The notes under the pieces: model-generated | What the model saw: only the letters and a program-made list of their open reading frames with translations | The model's database searches: none | Told to the model about the DNA's origin: nothing | Program-made: the position numbers and the translations under genes | Shown: positions 24,290 through 32,901 of the stretch, piece by piece | Layout of the letters: each line of letters begins with the position of its first letter | Position numbering within the stretch: the stretch's first letter is position 1 | Origin: Streptomyces sp. AC1-42W | GTDB lineage: Bacteria > Actinomycetota > Actinomycetes > Streptomycetales > Streptomycetaceae | Assembly (NCBI RefSeq): GCF_003248355.1 | Contig: NZ_QKWY01000001.1 | Span: 888,001-952,000, forward strand | Direction: 5' to 3' | DNA length: 64,000 bases

Positions 24290-26515
24290 GTGGCCACATT
24301 CCTCTACAAACTCGGACGGCTCGCCTTCCGGCGCCGCCGTTACGTCGCCCTGATCTGGGTGGCGCTGCTGGCGCTCGCCGGGTTCGGCGCGTCCGCCGCC
24401 TCCACGGCGACCTCCAGCTCGTTCTCCATTCCCGGTACGGAGGCCCAGAAGGCCTTCGACCTGCTGGAACAGCGCTTCCCGTCCTCCAGTGCCGACGGTG
24501 CCACCGCGCGCGTCGTGTTCAAGGCGCCCGAGCACGAGAAGGTGACCGACGCGGCCAACAAGGCCGAGGTCAAGAAGATCGTCCGGGAGCTGAAGGACGG
24601 CTCCGACCAGATCGCCTCCGTCGCCGACCCGTACGCCGCCGACGCGGTCTCGCAGAACGGCTCGACCGCGTACATCTCGGTCTCGTACAAGGTCAACTCG
24701 ATGGAGCTGACCGACGCCACCCGCGAGTCGCTGGAGGAGGCCGGCACCCACGCCGAGAAGAGCGGGATGACCGTCGAGATCGGCGGTGACGCGCTCCAGG
24801 TGATGCCGGAGACCGGTGCCACCGAGATCATCGGCGTCGCCATCGCGGCCGTGGTCCTCGTCATCACGTTCGGCTCGCTCGTCGCGGCCGGGCTGCCCCT
24901 GCTCACCGCCCTGATCGGCGTCGGCATCGGCGTCTCCTCGATCACCGCCCTGGCCAATGTGCTGGACCTGGGCAACACCACGTCCACGCTCGCCATGATG
25001 ATCGGCCTCGCGGTCGGCATCGACTACGCGCTGTTCATCGTCTCCCGCTACCGCGCCGAGCTGGCCGAGGGCCGGGAACGCGAGGAGGCGGCGGGCCGGG
25101 CGGTCGGCACGGCCGGGTCCGCGGTCGTCTTCGCCGGGCTCACCGTGGTCATCGCCCTCGTCGGCCTGGCCGTCGTCAACATCCCGATGCTGTCCAAGAT
25201 GGGCTTCGCCGCGGCCGGCACGGTCGCCATCGCGGTCCTCATCGCGCTCACCATGGTCCCGGCCATGCTGGGCTTCGCCGGCAAGCGGGTGATGGGCCGC
25301 AAGGCGCGCGAGGCCGCCGAGGCGGGGACCACGCACGAGGCGAAGGCGAACATGGGCACCCGCTGGGCCCGGTTCGTGCTGCGCAAGCCCGTCTGGGTGC
25401 TGCTCGTCGGTGTGCTGGGCCTCGGCGCCATCGCCGTACCGGCCGCCTCGCTGGAGATGGGCCTGCCGGACGACGGCTCCCAGCCCACCAGCACCACCCA
25501 GCGCCGCGCCTACGACCTGCTCTCCGACGGCTTCGGCCCCGGCTTCAACGGGCCGCTGCTGATCGTCGTGGACACCGAGGACAGTGCGGACGGCAAGGCC
25601 GCGGCCAAGCAGGTCGGCGACGAGATCGCCGACATCAAGGGCGTCGCCGCCGTCACCCCGGCCACGTTCAACAAGGCCGGCGACGCGGCGATGATCACCG
25701 TCATCCCGAAGGACCGCCCCAGCTCCGTCGAGACGGAGAACGTCGTCCACGCCATCCGCGACGCGGGCGACGGCTTCAAGTCCGACACCGGCGCCGAGGT
25801 GCTGGTCACCGGCGCCACCGCGATGAACATCGACTTCTCGCAGAAGATGAACGACGCGCTGCTGCCCTACCTGGCGCTCGTGGTCGGCCTCGCCTTCCTG
25901 CTGCTGATGGTGGTCTTCCGCTCGGTGCTGGTGCCCCTCAAGGCGGCGCTCGGCTTCCTGCTCTCGGTCGTCGCGGCCCTGGGCGCGGTCGTCGCGGTCT
26001 TCCAGTGGGGCTGGCTCGGCTCGCTCTTCGGGGTGGAGCAGACGGGCCCGATCATGTCGATGATGCCGATCTTCATGGTGGGCGTGGTCTTCGGCCTCGC
26101 GATGGACTACGAGGTCTTCCTCGTCACCCGGATGCGGGAGGCGTACGTCCACGGCGAGACGCCCGGCCAGGCCGTCGTCACCGGCTTCAAGCACGGGGCG
26201 CGGGTCGTCTCGGCCGCCGCCGTGATCATGATCGCGGTGTTCGCCGGATTCATCGGCTCCAGCGAGCAGATGATCAAGATGATCGGCTTCTCGCTCGCGA
26301 TCGCGGTCTTCTTCGACGCGTTCGTGGTCCGCATGGCGATCGTGCCCGCCGTCCTGGCGCTGCTCGGCCGTCGCGCCTGGTGGCTGCCGCGCTGGCTGGA
26401 CCGCGCGCTGCCCAACGTGGACGTCGAGGGCGAGGGCCTGCGCAAGGAGCTGGGCGAGCCCGCCGGCGGTGAGGGCGGCCCGGAGGGCGGCGAGCGCGAG
26501 CTGGTCCGCGTCTGA
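24290..26515 (+). CDS. MMPL family RND transporter
   Basis: A 741-residue MmpL/RND-superfamily exporter of lipids or hydrophobic compounds, in the cytoplasmic membrane. Order: TM1 (YVALIWVALLALAGFGA), a periplasmic loop of about 140 residues, TM2-6 (about residues 185-345) with the GLAVGIDYALFIVSRYR proton-relay segment, TM7, a second loop, and TM8-12 with FGLAMDYEVFLVTRMRE. The duplicated D-Y pairs (IDYALF, MDYEVF) are typical. Start GTG at 24290. Substrate unknown; control by the upstream TetR is inferred from adjacency. Confidence 0.92.
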   Translation: MATFLYKLGRLAFRRRRYVALIWVALLALAGFGASAASTATSSSFSIPGTEAQKAFDLLEQRFPSSSADGATARVVFKAPEHEKVTDAANKAEVKKIVRELKDGSDQIASVADPYAADAVSQNGSTAYISVSYKVNSMELTDATRESLEEAGTHAEKSGMTVEIGGDALQVMPETGATEIIGVAIAAVVLVITFGSLVAAGLPLLTALIGVGIGVSSITALANVLDLGNTTSTLAMMIGLAVGIDYALFIVSRYRAELAEGREREEAAGRAVGTAGSAVVFAGLTVVIALVGLAVVNIPMLSKMGFAAAGTVAIAVLIALTMVPAMLGFAGKRVMGRKAREAAEAGTTHEAKANMGTRWARFVLRKPVWVLLVGVLGLGAIAVPAASLEMGLPDDGSQPTSTTQRRAYDLLSDGFGPGFNGPLLIVVDTEDSADGKAAAKQVGDEIADIKGVAAVTPATFNKAGDAAMITVIPKDRPSSVETENVVHAIRDAGDGFKSDTGAEVLVTGATAMNIDFSQKMNDALLPYLALVVGLAFLLLMVVFRSVLVPLKAALGFLLSVVAALGAVVAVFQWGWLGSLFGVEQTGPIMSMMPIFMVGVVFGLAMDYEVFLVTRMREAYVHGETPGQAVVTGFKHGARVVSAAAVIMIAVFAGFIGSSEQMIKMIGFSLAIAVFFDAFVVRMAIVPAVLALLGRRAWWLPRWLDRALPNVDVEGEGLRKELGEPAGGEGGPEGGERELVRV

Positions 26516-26590
26516 TCCGCGTCGGTCCGGGTCCGACCTGCGTCCCCGCGTCGGTCCGCGTCCGAACCGCTTCTGATCCGTACGTACGAC

Positions 26591-26622
26591 GGAGCCCCCG
26601 TGCAGCGATGCGCGGGGGCTCC
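26591..26622. terminator. Bidirectional hairpin terminator
   Basis: GGAGCCCCCG pairs with CGGGGGCTCC around a 12-base loop, between the transporter gene (ends 26515) and the convergent SsgA-like gene (ends 26661). Confidence 0.7.
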
Positions 26623-26660
26623 CGTATGTCCGGCGTCCGTTCCGGCGGCGGCGTCCGGGC

Positions 26661-27008
26661 TCAGGCGTGGGCCGGGGCCTCGACCTCGCGGTGCGTACGC
26701 CGCAGAAAGCGGACCAGCGGGGCGCAGTCGAACTGGACGACGTCGACACCGGCGGTGTCGTGCCGCTCCACGACCACCTGGACCCGGCCGCAGGGCCATA
26801 TCCGCCAGCCGTCCTGCTCGACGGGGTAGCGCAGCCCTCGTTCCAGGAGTTCCCGGTCGACGGCCCACTCGGTGCCGCCGGGGTAGGCGAGGCGCACGGT
26901 CGCCGGTTCGTCCGCGCTGTCGAACCGCAGCTCGACGGGGATGACGGGCAGGTCGCGGGCGTCGGTGACGAGCCGGGCTCGGGCATGGTCATGGATCACG
27001 GGGGACAT
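26661..27008 (-). CDS. SsgA-like sporulation/cell division protein (SALP)
   Basis: A 115-residue SsgA-family protein. Typical segments are PVIPVELRFDSADEPATVRL (start of the fold), EWAVDRELLERGL, GWRIWPCG and VVQFDCAPLVRFL. SALPs exist only in morphologically complex actinomycetes and guide septum placement and peptidoglycan remodelling in sporulation. It is a little shorter than SsgA/SsgB (about 135). It ends in a Glu/Ala/Pro tail. The upstream 50 bases are A/T-rich (27020-27060) and probably contain its promoter. Confidence 0.88.
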   Translation of the reverse strand: MSPVIHDHARARLVTDARDLPVIPVELRFDSADEPATVRLAYPGGTEWAVDRELLERGLRYPVEQDGWRIWPCGRVQVVVERHDTAGVDVVQFDCAPLVRFLRRTHREVEAPAHA

Positions 27009-27109
27009 GGACCGACTCTCCTCCTACTTATAAAACTTTGTTATCTAATGTCCCACATTTTACGTAAAGGGCATTGTGGGGCTCTTTCGCAGATGGCCCA
27101 CACACGCTC

Positions 27110-27126
27110 TTGCGAGTAGTTCGCAA
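27110..27126. promoter_or_regulatory. Nur-like (nickel uptake regulator) box
   Basis: TTGCGA-N5-TCGCAA, an inverted repeat matching the Streptomyces Nur consensus TTGCaa-N5-ttGCAA. It lies 84 bases before the transporter start. A -10-like TATCAT at 27135-27140 follows, so the box would cover the -35 region and block transcription when Nur binds nickel. Confidence 0.6.
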
Positions 27127-27209
27127 CAAGCCCCTATCATTGAGAGGTTCATGACCGATCCGGCGCACCCGGCGCAGCGACGCGAGAACGCAGGAAGCGG
27201 AGCCTCTTC

Positions 27210-28313
27210 ATGCATGTACCCGACGGATTCATCAACGCACCTGTCTCGGCCGTCACAGGCGTCGTCGCCGCCGGTGCCGTGGCCGTCAGTCTCAAGGGGG
27301 CCCGGCGGGAACTGGGGGGCACCTCCCGTTCGAGCGGAGCCGAGAATGGGGGAGAGCGCACCGCGCCGCTGGCCGGGCTCGTCGCCGCGTTCATCTTCGC
27401 CGTGCAGATGCTGAACTTCCCCGTCGCGGCCGGCACCAGCGGCCATCTGCTCGGCGGGGCGCTGGCCGCGATCCTCGTCGGGCCCTACACCGGGGTGCTC
27501 TGCATATCCGTGGTCCTGCTGATGCAGGGCATCCTCTTCGCGGACGGCGGGCTCACCGCGCTCGGCGTCAACATCCTCGACATGGGCGTCGTCACCGTCG
27601 TCGTCGCGTACGCCCTCTTCCGCGGCCTGCTCGGCGTGCTGCCGCGCACCCGCCGCTCGGTGACCGCCGCCTCCTTCGTCGCCGCGCTGGTCTCCGTACC
27701 GGCCGCCGCCTGCGCGTTCACCCTGCTGTACTGGATCGGCGGCACCACGGACATCCCCATCGGCAAGGTCTTCACGGCCATGGGCGGCGTACACGTCCTC
27801 ATCGGCATCGGCGAGGCCCTGATCACCGCGCTCACCGTCGGCGCCGTCGTCGCCGTCCGCCCCGACCTGGTGCACGGCGCGCGCAACCTCGCCGCCCCGC
27901 TCAAGCTCCGCGTGGACGGCGAACTGATCGACGCCCCCGCCCCGGCCGCCGCCCCCGAGCCCGCCCCCGCCGCCCACCGCCCGACGCGCGGCCTGTGGAT
28001 CACCGGCCTGGTCACCGCCCTCGTGCTGGCCGGCTTCGTCTCCTTCTACGCCTCCGCCAACCCGGACGGCCTGGAGAAGGTCGCCGCCGACCAAGGCATC
28101 GACAAGGAGGCCAAGGACCACGCGGCCAAGGACTCCCCGCTCGCCGACTACGGCGTCAAGGACGTCTCCAACGCCCGGATCTCCGGCGGCCTCGCCGGGA
28201 TCATCGGCGTCGGCGCCACCCTCGTCGCGGGCAGCGGCGCCTTCTACGTGGTCTCCCGCCGACGACGTACGAAGGACGACGCCGCCGGCGACCGCACCGA
28301 CGAGAAGGTCTGA
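27210..28313 (+). CDS. cbiM: ECF nickel/cobalt transporter substrate component, CbiM-CbiN/NikMN fusion
   Basis: A 367-residue membrane protein. It begins MHVPDGFINAP, where the Met-His N-terminus chelates the metal in CbiM/NikM. Residues about 1-230 form the CbiM transmembrane bundle; after a Pro/Ala-rich linker (about 233-255) comes a CbiN/PDGLE-type segment with NPDGLEKVA and a final membrane helix. A fused M+N protein with an upstream Nur-like box points to nickel as the main substrate, but cobalt cannot be excluded. First gene of a cbiMQO operon. Confidence 0.88.
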   Translation: MHVPDGFINAPVSAVTGVVAAGAVAVSLKGARRELGGTSRSSGAENGGERTAPLAGLVAAFIFAVQMLNFPVAAGTSGHLLGGALAAILVGPYTGVLCISVVLLMQGILFADGGLTALGVNILDMGVVTVVVAYALFRGLLGVLPRTRRSVTAASFVAALVSVPAAACAFTLLYWIGGTTDIPIGKVFTAMGGVHVLIGIGEALITALTVGAVVAVRPDLVHGARNLAAPLKLRVDGELIDAPAPAAAPEPAPAAHRPTRGLWITGLVTALVLAGFVSFYASANPDGLEKVAADQGIDKEAKDHAAKDSPLADYGVKDVSNARISGGLAGIIGVGATLVAGSGAFYVVSRRRRTKDDAAGDRTDEKV

Positions 28314-28314
28314 C

Positions 28315-29076
28315 ATGGGCGCCGGCCACGCGCACAAGCTCTACCGGCACGGGCACTCGCCCGTTCACGAGCTGCCACCGCACTGCAAGCTCGCCGCCGT
28401 CTTCTGCTTCGTCGTGGTCGTCGTCTCCACCCCGCGCGAGGCCGTGTGGGCGTTCGGGCTGTACGCCCTGCTCATCGCGGGCGTCACCGCGCTCGCCCGC
28501 ATCCCGGCCGGCTTCCTGCTCAAGCGGCTGCTCATCGAGGTGCCGTTCGTCGCGTTCGCCGTGCTCATGCCGTTCGTGGTGCCCGGCGAGCAGACGCACG
28601 TCCTCGGCCTCTCCGTCAGCGTCCCCGGCCTCTGGGGCGCCTGGAACGTCCTGGCCAAGGGCACGCTCGGAGTCGCCGCCTCCGTGCTCCTGGCCTCCAC
28701 CACCGAACTGCGCGCACTGCTGCTCGGCCTCCAGCGGCTCAGACTCCCGCCGCTGCTCGTCCAGATCGCCTCCTTCATGATCCGCTACGGGGACGTCGTC
28801 ACCGACGAGATGCGCCGCATGTCCATCGCCCGCCGCTCCCGCGGCTTCGAGGCCCGGGGCGTACGCCACTGGGGCGTCCTCGCCAAATCGGCCGGGGCCC
28901 TGTTCATCCGCTCCTACGAACGCGGCGAACGCGTCCACCTCGCCATGGTCAGCCGGGGCTACACCGGCTCCATGCCCGTCATCGACGAGGTGACCGCGTC
29001 CCGCACCCAGTGGGCGTACGCCGCCGCCCTCCCGGTGCTCGCCCTCGCCGTGTGTCTGGTGGGATGGACCGTATGA
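28315..29076 (+). CDS. cbiQ: ECF transporter transmembrane component CbiQ
   Basis: A 253-residue T-component that couples the metal-binding subunit to the ATPase. It has 5-6 membrane helices and the cytoplasmic coupling motifs ARRSRGF (of the A-R-G type) and SRGYTG. The start is one base after the cbiM stop, and its own stop overlaps the start of the ATPase gene. Normal length. Confidence 0.9.
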   Translation: MGAGHAHKLYRHGHSPVHELPPHCKLAAVFCFVVVVVSTPREAVWAFGLYALLIAGVTALARIPAGFLLKRLLIEVPFVAFAVLMPFVVPGEQTHVLGLSVSVPGLWGAWNVLAKGTLGVAASVLLASTTELRALLLGLQRLRLPPLLVQIASFMIRYGDVVTDEMRRMSIARRSRGFEARGVRHWGVLAKSAGALFIRSYERGERVHLAMVSRGYTGSMPVIDEVTASRTQWAYAAALPVLALAVCLVGWTV

Positions 29077-29864
29077 GCCCCGAGGACCGGATGAGCCCCG
29101 ACCCCGCCCCCGTACCGCCCTCCCTGGAGGTCAGCGGCCTCGCCTACGCGTACCCCGACGGCCACCAGGCCCTCTTCGGCGTCGACCTGACCGTGGCGCG
29201 CGGCGAGCGCGTCGCGCTGCTCGGCCCGAACGGCGCCGGCAAGACGACCCTGGTCCTCCACCTCAACGGCATCCTGGAGGCGGGCGCCGGCTCCGTGCGC
29301 GTCGCCGGGCTGCCCGTGGACAAACGGAACATGGCGGAGATCCGCCGCCGCGTCGGCATCGTCTTCCAGGACCCCGACGACCAGCTCTTCATGCCCACCG
29401 TCCGCGAGGACGTCGCCTTCGGGCCCGCCGCCGCGGGACTGCGCGGCGAGGAACTGGAGGAGCGGGTCATGGCCGCGCTGCGCCAGGTCGGCATGGAGGA
29501 GTACGCCGGCCGGCCGCCGCACCACCTCTCCTTCGGCCAGCGCCGCCGCGTCGCCGTCGCCACCGTCCTCGCCATGCGGCCCGAGATCCTCGTCCTGGAC
29601 GAGCCGTCCTCCAACCTCGACCCGGCGTCCCGGCGCGAACTCGCCGACATCCTGCGCTCCCTGGACGTCACCGTCCTCATGGTCACGCACGACCTGCCGT
29701 ACGCGCTCGAACTGTGCGGCCGCGCCGTCATCCTCAGCGACGGCGTCATCGCCGCCGACGACCGTACCCAGGACCTCCTGTGCGACGCGGCCCTGATGCG
29801 CGCCCACCGCCTGGAACTGCCCTTCGGCTTCGACCCGCGCTCCGTGACGGTCAACTCGGGATGA
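29073..29864 (+). CDS. cbiO: ECF transporter ATP-binding protein CbiO
   Basis: A 263-residue ABC ATPase. Walker A GPNGAGKTTL, Q-loop VFQDPDDQLF, signature LSFGQRRR, Walker B ILVLDEPSS and H-loop VTHDLPYAL are all present, so it should be active. The ATG at 29073 overlaps the cbiQ stop as ATGA and gives a short Pro-rich N-terminal tail before the first strand. It completes the cbiMQO operon. Confidence 0.92.
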   Translation: MSPEDRMSPDPAPVPPSLEVSGLAYAYPDGHQALFGVDLTVARGERVALLGPNGAGKTTLVLHLNGILEAGAGSVRVAGLPVDKRNMAEIRRRVGIVFQDPDDQLFMPTVREDVAFGPAAAGLRGEELEERVMAALRQVGMEEYAGRPPHHLSFGQRRRVAVATVLAMRPEILVLDEPSSNLDPASRRELADILRSLDVTVLMVTHDLPYALELCGRAVILSDGVIAADDRTQDLLCDAALMRAHRLELPFGFDPRSVTVNSG

Positions 29865-29907
29865 CCCTGGGCCCCGCCCCACCCGCACCGCCGTGCACCA
29901 TGGGGGG

Positions 29908-31092
29908 ATGAGCGGGAGCGCAGCAACAGGCGTGGACGTACGGGGCACGGCGGCGCCCGGATTCGAAACGGTCCGGGACGCCTTCGTCCGCAACTTCGAA
30001 CAGCGCGGGGACCGGGGAGCGGCGGTCACCGTCTACCGGCACGGGCGCAAGGTCGTCGACCTGTGGGCCGGCACCAGAGACGTGGACGGCACCGAACCCT
30101 GGGCCGTGGACACCGTCCAGATCGTCCGCTCCGCCGGAAAGGGCATCGCCGCCGCCGTCCCCCTGCTGCTGCACCAGCGCGGCCAGATCGACCTGCACGC
30201 CCCGGTCTCCACGTACTGGCCCGAGTTCAAGGCGAACGGCAAGGAACGCGTCCTCGTCCGCCACCTCCTCACCCACCGGGCCGGCGTCCCGGCCCTCGAC
30301 CGGCCGCTCACCCCCGAGGAGGCCGCCGACGGGACGAGCGGGGCGCACGCCGTCGCCGCCCAGTCCCCGGCCTGGGAACCCGGCACCGCGCACGGCTACC
30401 ACGCCCAGACCTACAGCTGGCTCATCGGCGAACTCGTACGGCGCGTCACCGGGCGCACCGTCGGCCGCTGGGTCGCCGAGGAGATCGCCCGCCCGCTCGG
30501 CCTCGACTTCTGGTTCGGCATCCCCGCCGACGAGGCCCACCGCATCGGCCGCATCGGCCCCGTCGAGGCGCCCGTCGCCGAGAACACCGGGGCGCTGCGG
30601 CTGCGCCCCAAACGGTCGGTGGCCGAGGCGTACCGCGACCCGGACTCGCTGACCCGGCGGGCGTTCGGCGCGATCGACCCGCTGCCCGACGAGAACGACG
30701 CCGGCTACCGGGCCGCCGAACTCCCCGCGTCCAACGGCACCGCCACCGCGCGCGGCCTGGCCCGCTGCTACGCCGCGATGATCGGCCCGGTGGACGGCCA
30801 CCGGCTGTTCGCCCCGGCCACCCTGACGCTCGCCCGCACCGAGGAGTCGGCCGGGCCGGACCGGGTCCTCGTCGTCTCCACCCGGTTCGGGCTCGGCTAC
30901 ATGCTCCACGGCCCGGCGAGCCCGCTGCTCGCGCCCGGCTCCTTCGGGCATCCGGGCCGGGGCGGCTCCCTCGGCTTCGCCGACCCGGAGTCCGGGATCG
31001 CCTTCGGATACGTCACCAACGGCCTCCAGAAGGGCGTCACCGCCGATCCCCGGGCACAGGCACTCGTCCGGGCGGTACGGTCGGCGCTATGA
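29908..31092 (+). CDS. Serine hydrolase (beta-lactamase/EstB-type)
   Basis: A 394-residue class C beta-lactamase-like esterase. The nucleophile motif is SAGK in VRSAGKGIAAAV (SxxK), the Tyr is in HGYHAQTYSW, and the C-terminal GHPGRGGSLGFADPE corresponds to the KTG-like HxG motif. Preceded by GGGGGG before the ATG at 29908. The gene was formerly followed directly by the SDR now at 42766, since its last 190 bases and the SDR start recur at 42582. The 11-kb insertion has left this copy complete. Confidence 0.88.
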   Translation: MSGSAATGVDVRGTAAPGFETVRDAFVRNFEQRGDRGAAVTVYRHGRKVVDLWAGTRDVDGTEPWAVDTVQIVRSAGKGIAAAVPLLLHQRGQIDLHAPVSTYWPEFKANGKERVLVRHLLTHRAGVPALDRPLTPEEAADGTSGAHAVAAQSPAWEPGTAHGYHAQTYSWLIGELVRRVTGRTVGRWVAEEIARPLGLDFWFGIPADEAHRIGRIGPVEAPVAENTGALRLRPKRSVAEAYRDPDSLTRRAFGAIDPLPDENDAGYRAAELPASNGTATARGLARCYAAMIGPVDGHRLFAPATLTLARTEESAGPDRVLVVSTRFGLGYMLHGPASPLLAPGSFGHPGRGGSLGFADPESGIAFGYVTNGLQKGVTADPRAQALVRAVRSAL

Positions 31093-31143
31093 CTCCTGCG
31101 CGCTTCGACGGATACGGCGTCCTCATCACCGGCGCGGGCCGGG
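30905..31143. repeat. Left direct repeat flanking the 11.4-kb insert
   Basis: 239 bp matching 42582-42820 in the same orientation. Mismatches exist only at 30912, 30933, 30936 and 30939; from 30940 to 31143 the 204 bases are identical. It holds the 3' end of the serine hydrolase gene and the first 55 bases of the SDR gene. Confidence 0.95.
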
Positions 31144-31169
31144 CCCGTGCTTCGGCGGCCGACCGTTGA
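31089..31169 (+). pseudogene. 5' fragment of the SDR gene
   Basis: The ATG at 31089 and the next 17 codons (MTPARFDGYGVLITGAGR) are the same as the start of the SDR at 42766. The frame then runs into insert sequence and stops at 31169. It is the duplicate left by the insertion; the complete SDR is at 42766-43548. Confidence 0.9.
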
Positions 31170-31470
31170 CGCCGTGCGACCTCGGCAGTCGTATCACACG
31201 GTCGGAGCGGGCCCGGCCAACCAACTCGACAGGCAGGTCGCGCGGGACCCAGGCCAGGCGGGTGACGTCGTAGCCGGTATCGCTGACGATCACGATGTGC
31301 GGGTTCCCGGCCTGCCACTGGCCTGCGGCGATGAGCCGCTCGACGACGCCCCGCAGCTGGGCGGCGGTGCCCGCGGTCGCGTCGTCCGCCGGGCCGAGCC
31401 GTGCCCACGACGATGCTCGGGCAACAGTGTCAAGTCCACCGGTGACTCAACCGCACCGTCGGCACTCTCC
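31144..31470 (-). pseudogene. Degraded IS701-type transposase
   Basis: Minus-strand debris of a transposase common in Streptomyces. One frame reads VDLTLLPEHRRGHG near 31415-31440. Another frame continues GPADDATAGTAAQLRGVVERL, IAAGQWQAGNPHIVIVSDTG, YDVTRLAWVPRDLPVELVGR and ARSDRVIRLP down to the repeat boundary at 31144. About 100 internal residues and both ends are missing, and the frame shifts between the two blocks, so it is inactive. It touches the left direct repeat exactly. Confidence 0.75.
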
Positions 31471-31499
31471 CCGGAAGCGTGACGCTTCCGCGAACGCCT

Positions 31500-31884
31500 T
31501 CCTTCGGATTGCATCAGGCAGCCACCTGGCAACGGGTGCAAGGCCGGTCATCGACGGCCTGTCTTCGCGTGCGCTGTCCGAGATCAGCCGCCTTGATCAC
31601 ATCCGCAACTATCTGCAGCCAGGCGATGTCAGCACAGCTGTGGGCCTGTGGAAGAACTATGTCCACCAGCCCGAGCGGGATCTGTGGCACGACTACGAGT
31701 GGGGCAACGTGCACTGGTGCCGCTGCGGCAACCCCTCGAATCCCGAGACCTCCTCGACACCGTGATGCAGGCCCTATCGCCCCGAAGCGCCCGTGAGCTG
31801 CGGAGGGTTGTCAGCCGTTCAGACGCCGTCCGGGACCGCCCATCCCCGCCCTATGACGTGGACGGTGGACAAAGAACAAGCTGA
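31500..31884 (+). pseudogene. Frameshifted remnant of a conserved hypothetical gene
   Basis: Two overlapping frames read as one interrupted protein. The first gives STAVGLWKNYVHQPERDLWH and EWGNVHWCRCGNP to about 31735; the second then gives RDLLDTVMQALSPRSARELR and RVVSRSDAVRDRPSPPYDV, ending at 31884. Reading across needs a frame shift near 31735. The pattern (CRCG box, then an R-E-L-R helix) resembles small Streptomyces hypothetical proteins found near mobile genes. No start codon is clear. Confidence 0.5.
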
Positions 31885-31960
31885 GCCGCCCCGGGCGGGC
31901 TGCGAGGACGCCTATCACTCACTCGGTAGCCATGTGTGCCCGGTCTGCTACTTTCCGTGC

Positions 31961-32284
31961 ATGACTTTCGAATCGACACGCCGTCAGGCGCTCCGGGTCG
32001 TACTCGGTGGCCTCGCCTTGTCCTGCCTCGCGGGCCACGGACCATCCGCAACCGCCGCGCCCGGTCGCAAGCTGGGCCGTACGGAGTACCAGGCCCGCTA
32101 CCGTGAACTGTTCAGGGCCTGCGGCAAGGACCCGGACAAGAAGGTGATTGTCGGACAGCGGCTGCTCGACGACTACGACCGCGACGCCCGCGTCTACCAT
32201 GTGCCCGACCGCAACGCCGTGACGCGAATGCAGACCGCTCTCGTACGCCAGTGCCATGCCCGCCGGGTCCTGCTCGGCCCGTGA
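31961..32284 (+). CDS. Small secreted protein with Tat-type signal
   Basis: A 107-residue protein. The N-terminus has a twin-arginine signal (STRRQALRVVLGGLALSCLA) followed by GPSATAAPG, suggesting cleavage near residue 36. The mature part of about 70 residues is Arg/Lys/Asp-rich with two Cys. No family recognised. It lies inside the insert, convergent with the ferredoxin gene. Confidence 0.55.
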   Translation: MTFESTRRQALRVVLGGLALSCLAGHGPSATAAPGRKLGRTEYQARYRELFRACGKDPDKKVIVGQRLLDDYDRDARVYHVPDRNAVTRMQTALVRQCHARRVLLGP

Positions 32285-32302
32285 CCGCCAAGCGCCGAGT
32301 GC

Positions 32303-32608
32303 TCACCTCCGGAAGTGGCTGGGGTAGTCGTTGGCATCCGCCTTGCGCCGCAGCTCGTTGTCATCGGGGTGCAGGCTCAAGGACCGTTTGATCAGGACAT
32401 CCTCGGTCTCCACCCTGTCCGGATCCGGCAGACAGCTCTCCACCGGGCACACGGCCTGGCACGCGAGTTGGTCGTAGAAGCCCACACACTCCGAGCAGGC
32501 GGCGGGGTCGATCACGTAGATCTCGTCGCCCTCGCTGATTGCCTCGTTCGGGCATTCGGGTTCACAGGCCCCACAGTTGATGCAGTCTTCGGTGATCTTG
32601 ATGGCCAT
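32303..32608 (-). CDS. YfhL-type 2[4Fe-4S] ferredoxin
   Basis: A 101-residue ferredoxin. The first cluster motif is CINCGACEPECP at the N-terminus; the second is CSECVGFYDQLACQAVCP, with the longer spacing typical of the YfhL/Alvin subgroup. A charged C-terminal tail follows (LHPDDNELRRKAD). It should donate low-potential electrons, possibly to an oxygenase or reductase of the same cluster. Divergent from the LLM oxidoreductase gene. Confidence 0.9.
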   Translation of the reverse strand: MAIKITEDCINCGACEPECPNEAISEGDEIYVIDPAACSECVGFYDQLACQAVCPVESCLPDPDRVETEDVLIKRSLSLHPDDNELRRKADANDYPSHFRR

Positions 32609-32691
32609 CGCGGCTCACTCCCGTCTCCGAGTGTCGGTCCGATGATCAACGAGCGTCCGGCCGGGCAGTGCCGGGCAGCGCGTGAATCAGT

Positions 32692-32720
32692 GGTCCGCCG
32701 GTCCGTGGAACCGGCGGACC
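32692..32720. other. Strong hairpin in ferredoxin-LLM intergenic region
   Basis: GGTCCGCCGGT pairs perfectly with ACCGGCGGACC over a 7-base loop. It lies between two divergent genes (32608 and 32902), where no transcript is expected to end, so it is either a large operator, a 5' leader structure or a relic terminator. Confidence 0.5.
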
Positions 32721-32901
32721 GTCACCTTTGCCGACCACCGAGTCGTCGGCGCCGGAATGGGAACGGGACGTGCCGGCCCCACGGCACGGAGCGATCCGGA
32801 CGCCGGGCATCGGCTTCCGGACAGGCCATCGTCTTCGGACGGACAGATCCTGCCCCGCACCCTTACAACGGAGATTCCGCACCCAGCAGGAAGGTTTCGT
32901 C

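Noticed and set aside
24000..26992. A 1,012-codon minus-strand frame opposite the MMPL transporter
   Set aside because: Composition (His/Asp/Arg/Gly-rich, no domains) is typical of antisense read-through; the plus-strand transporter has every expected motif.
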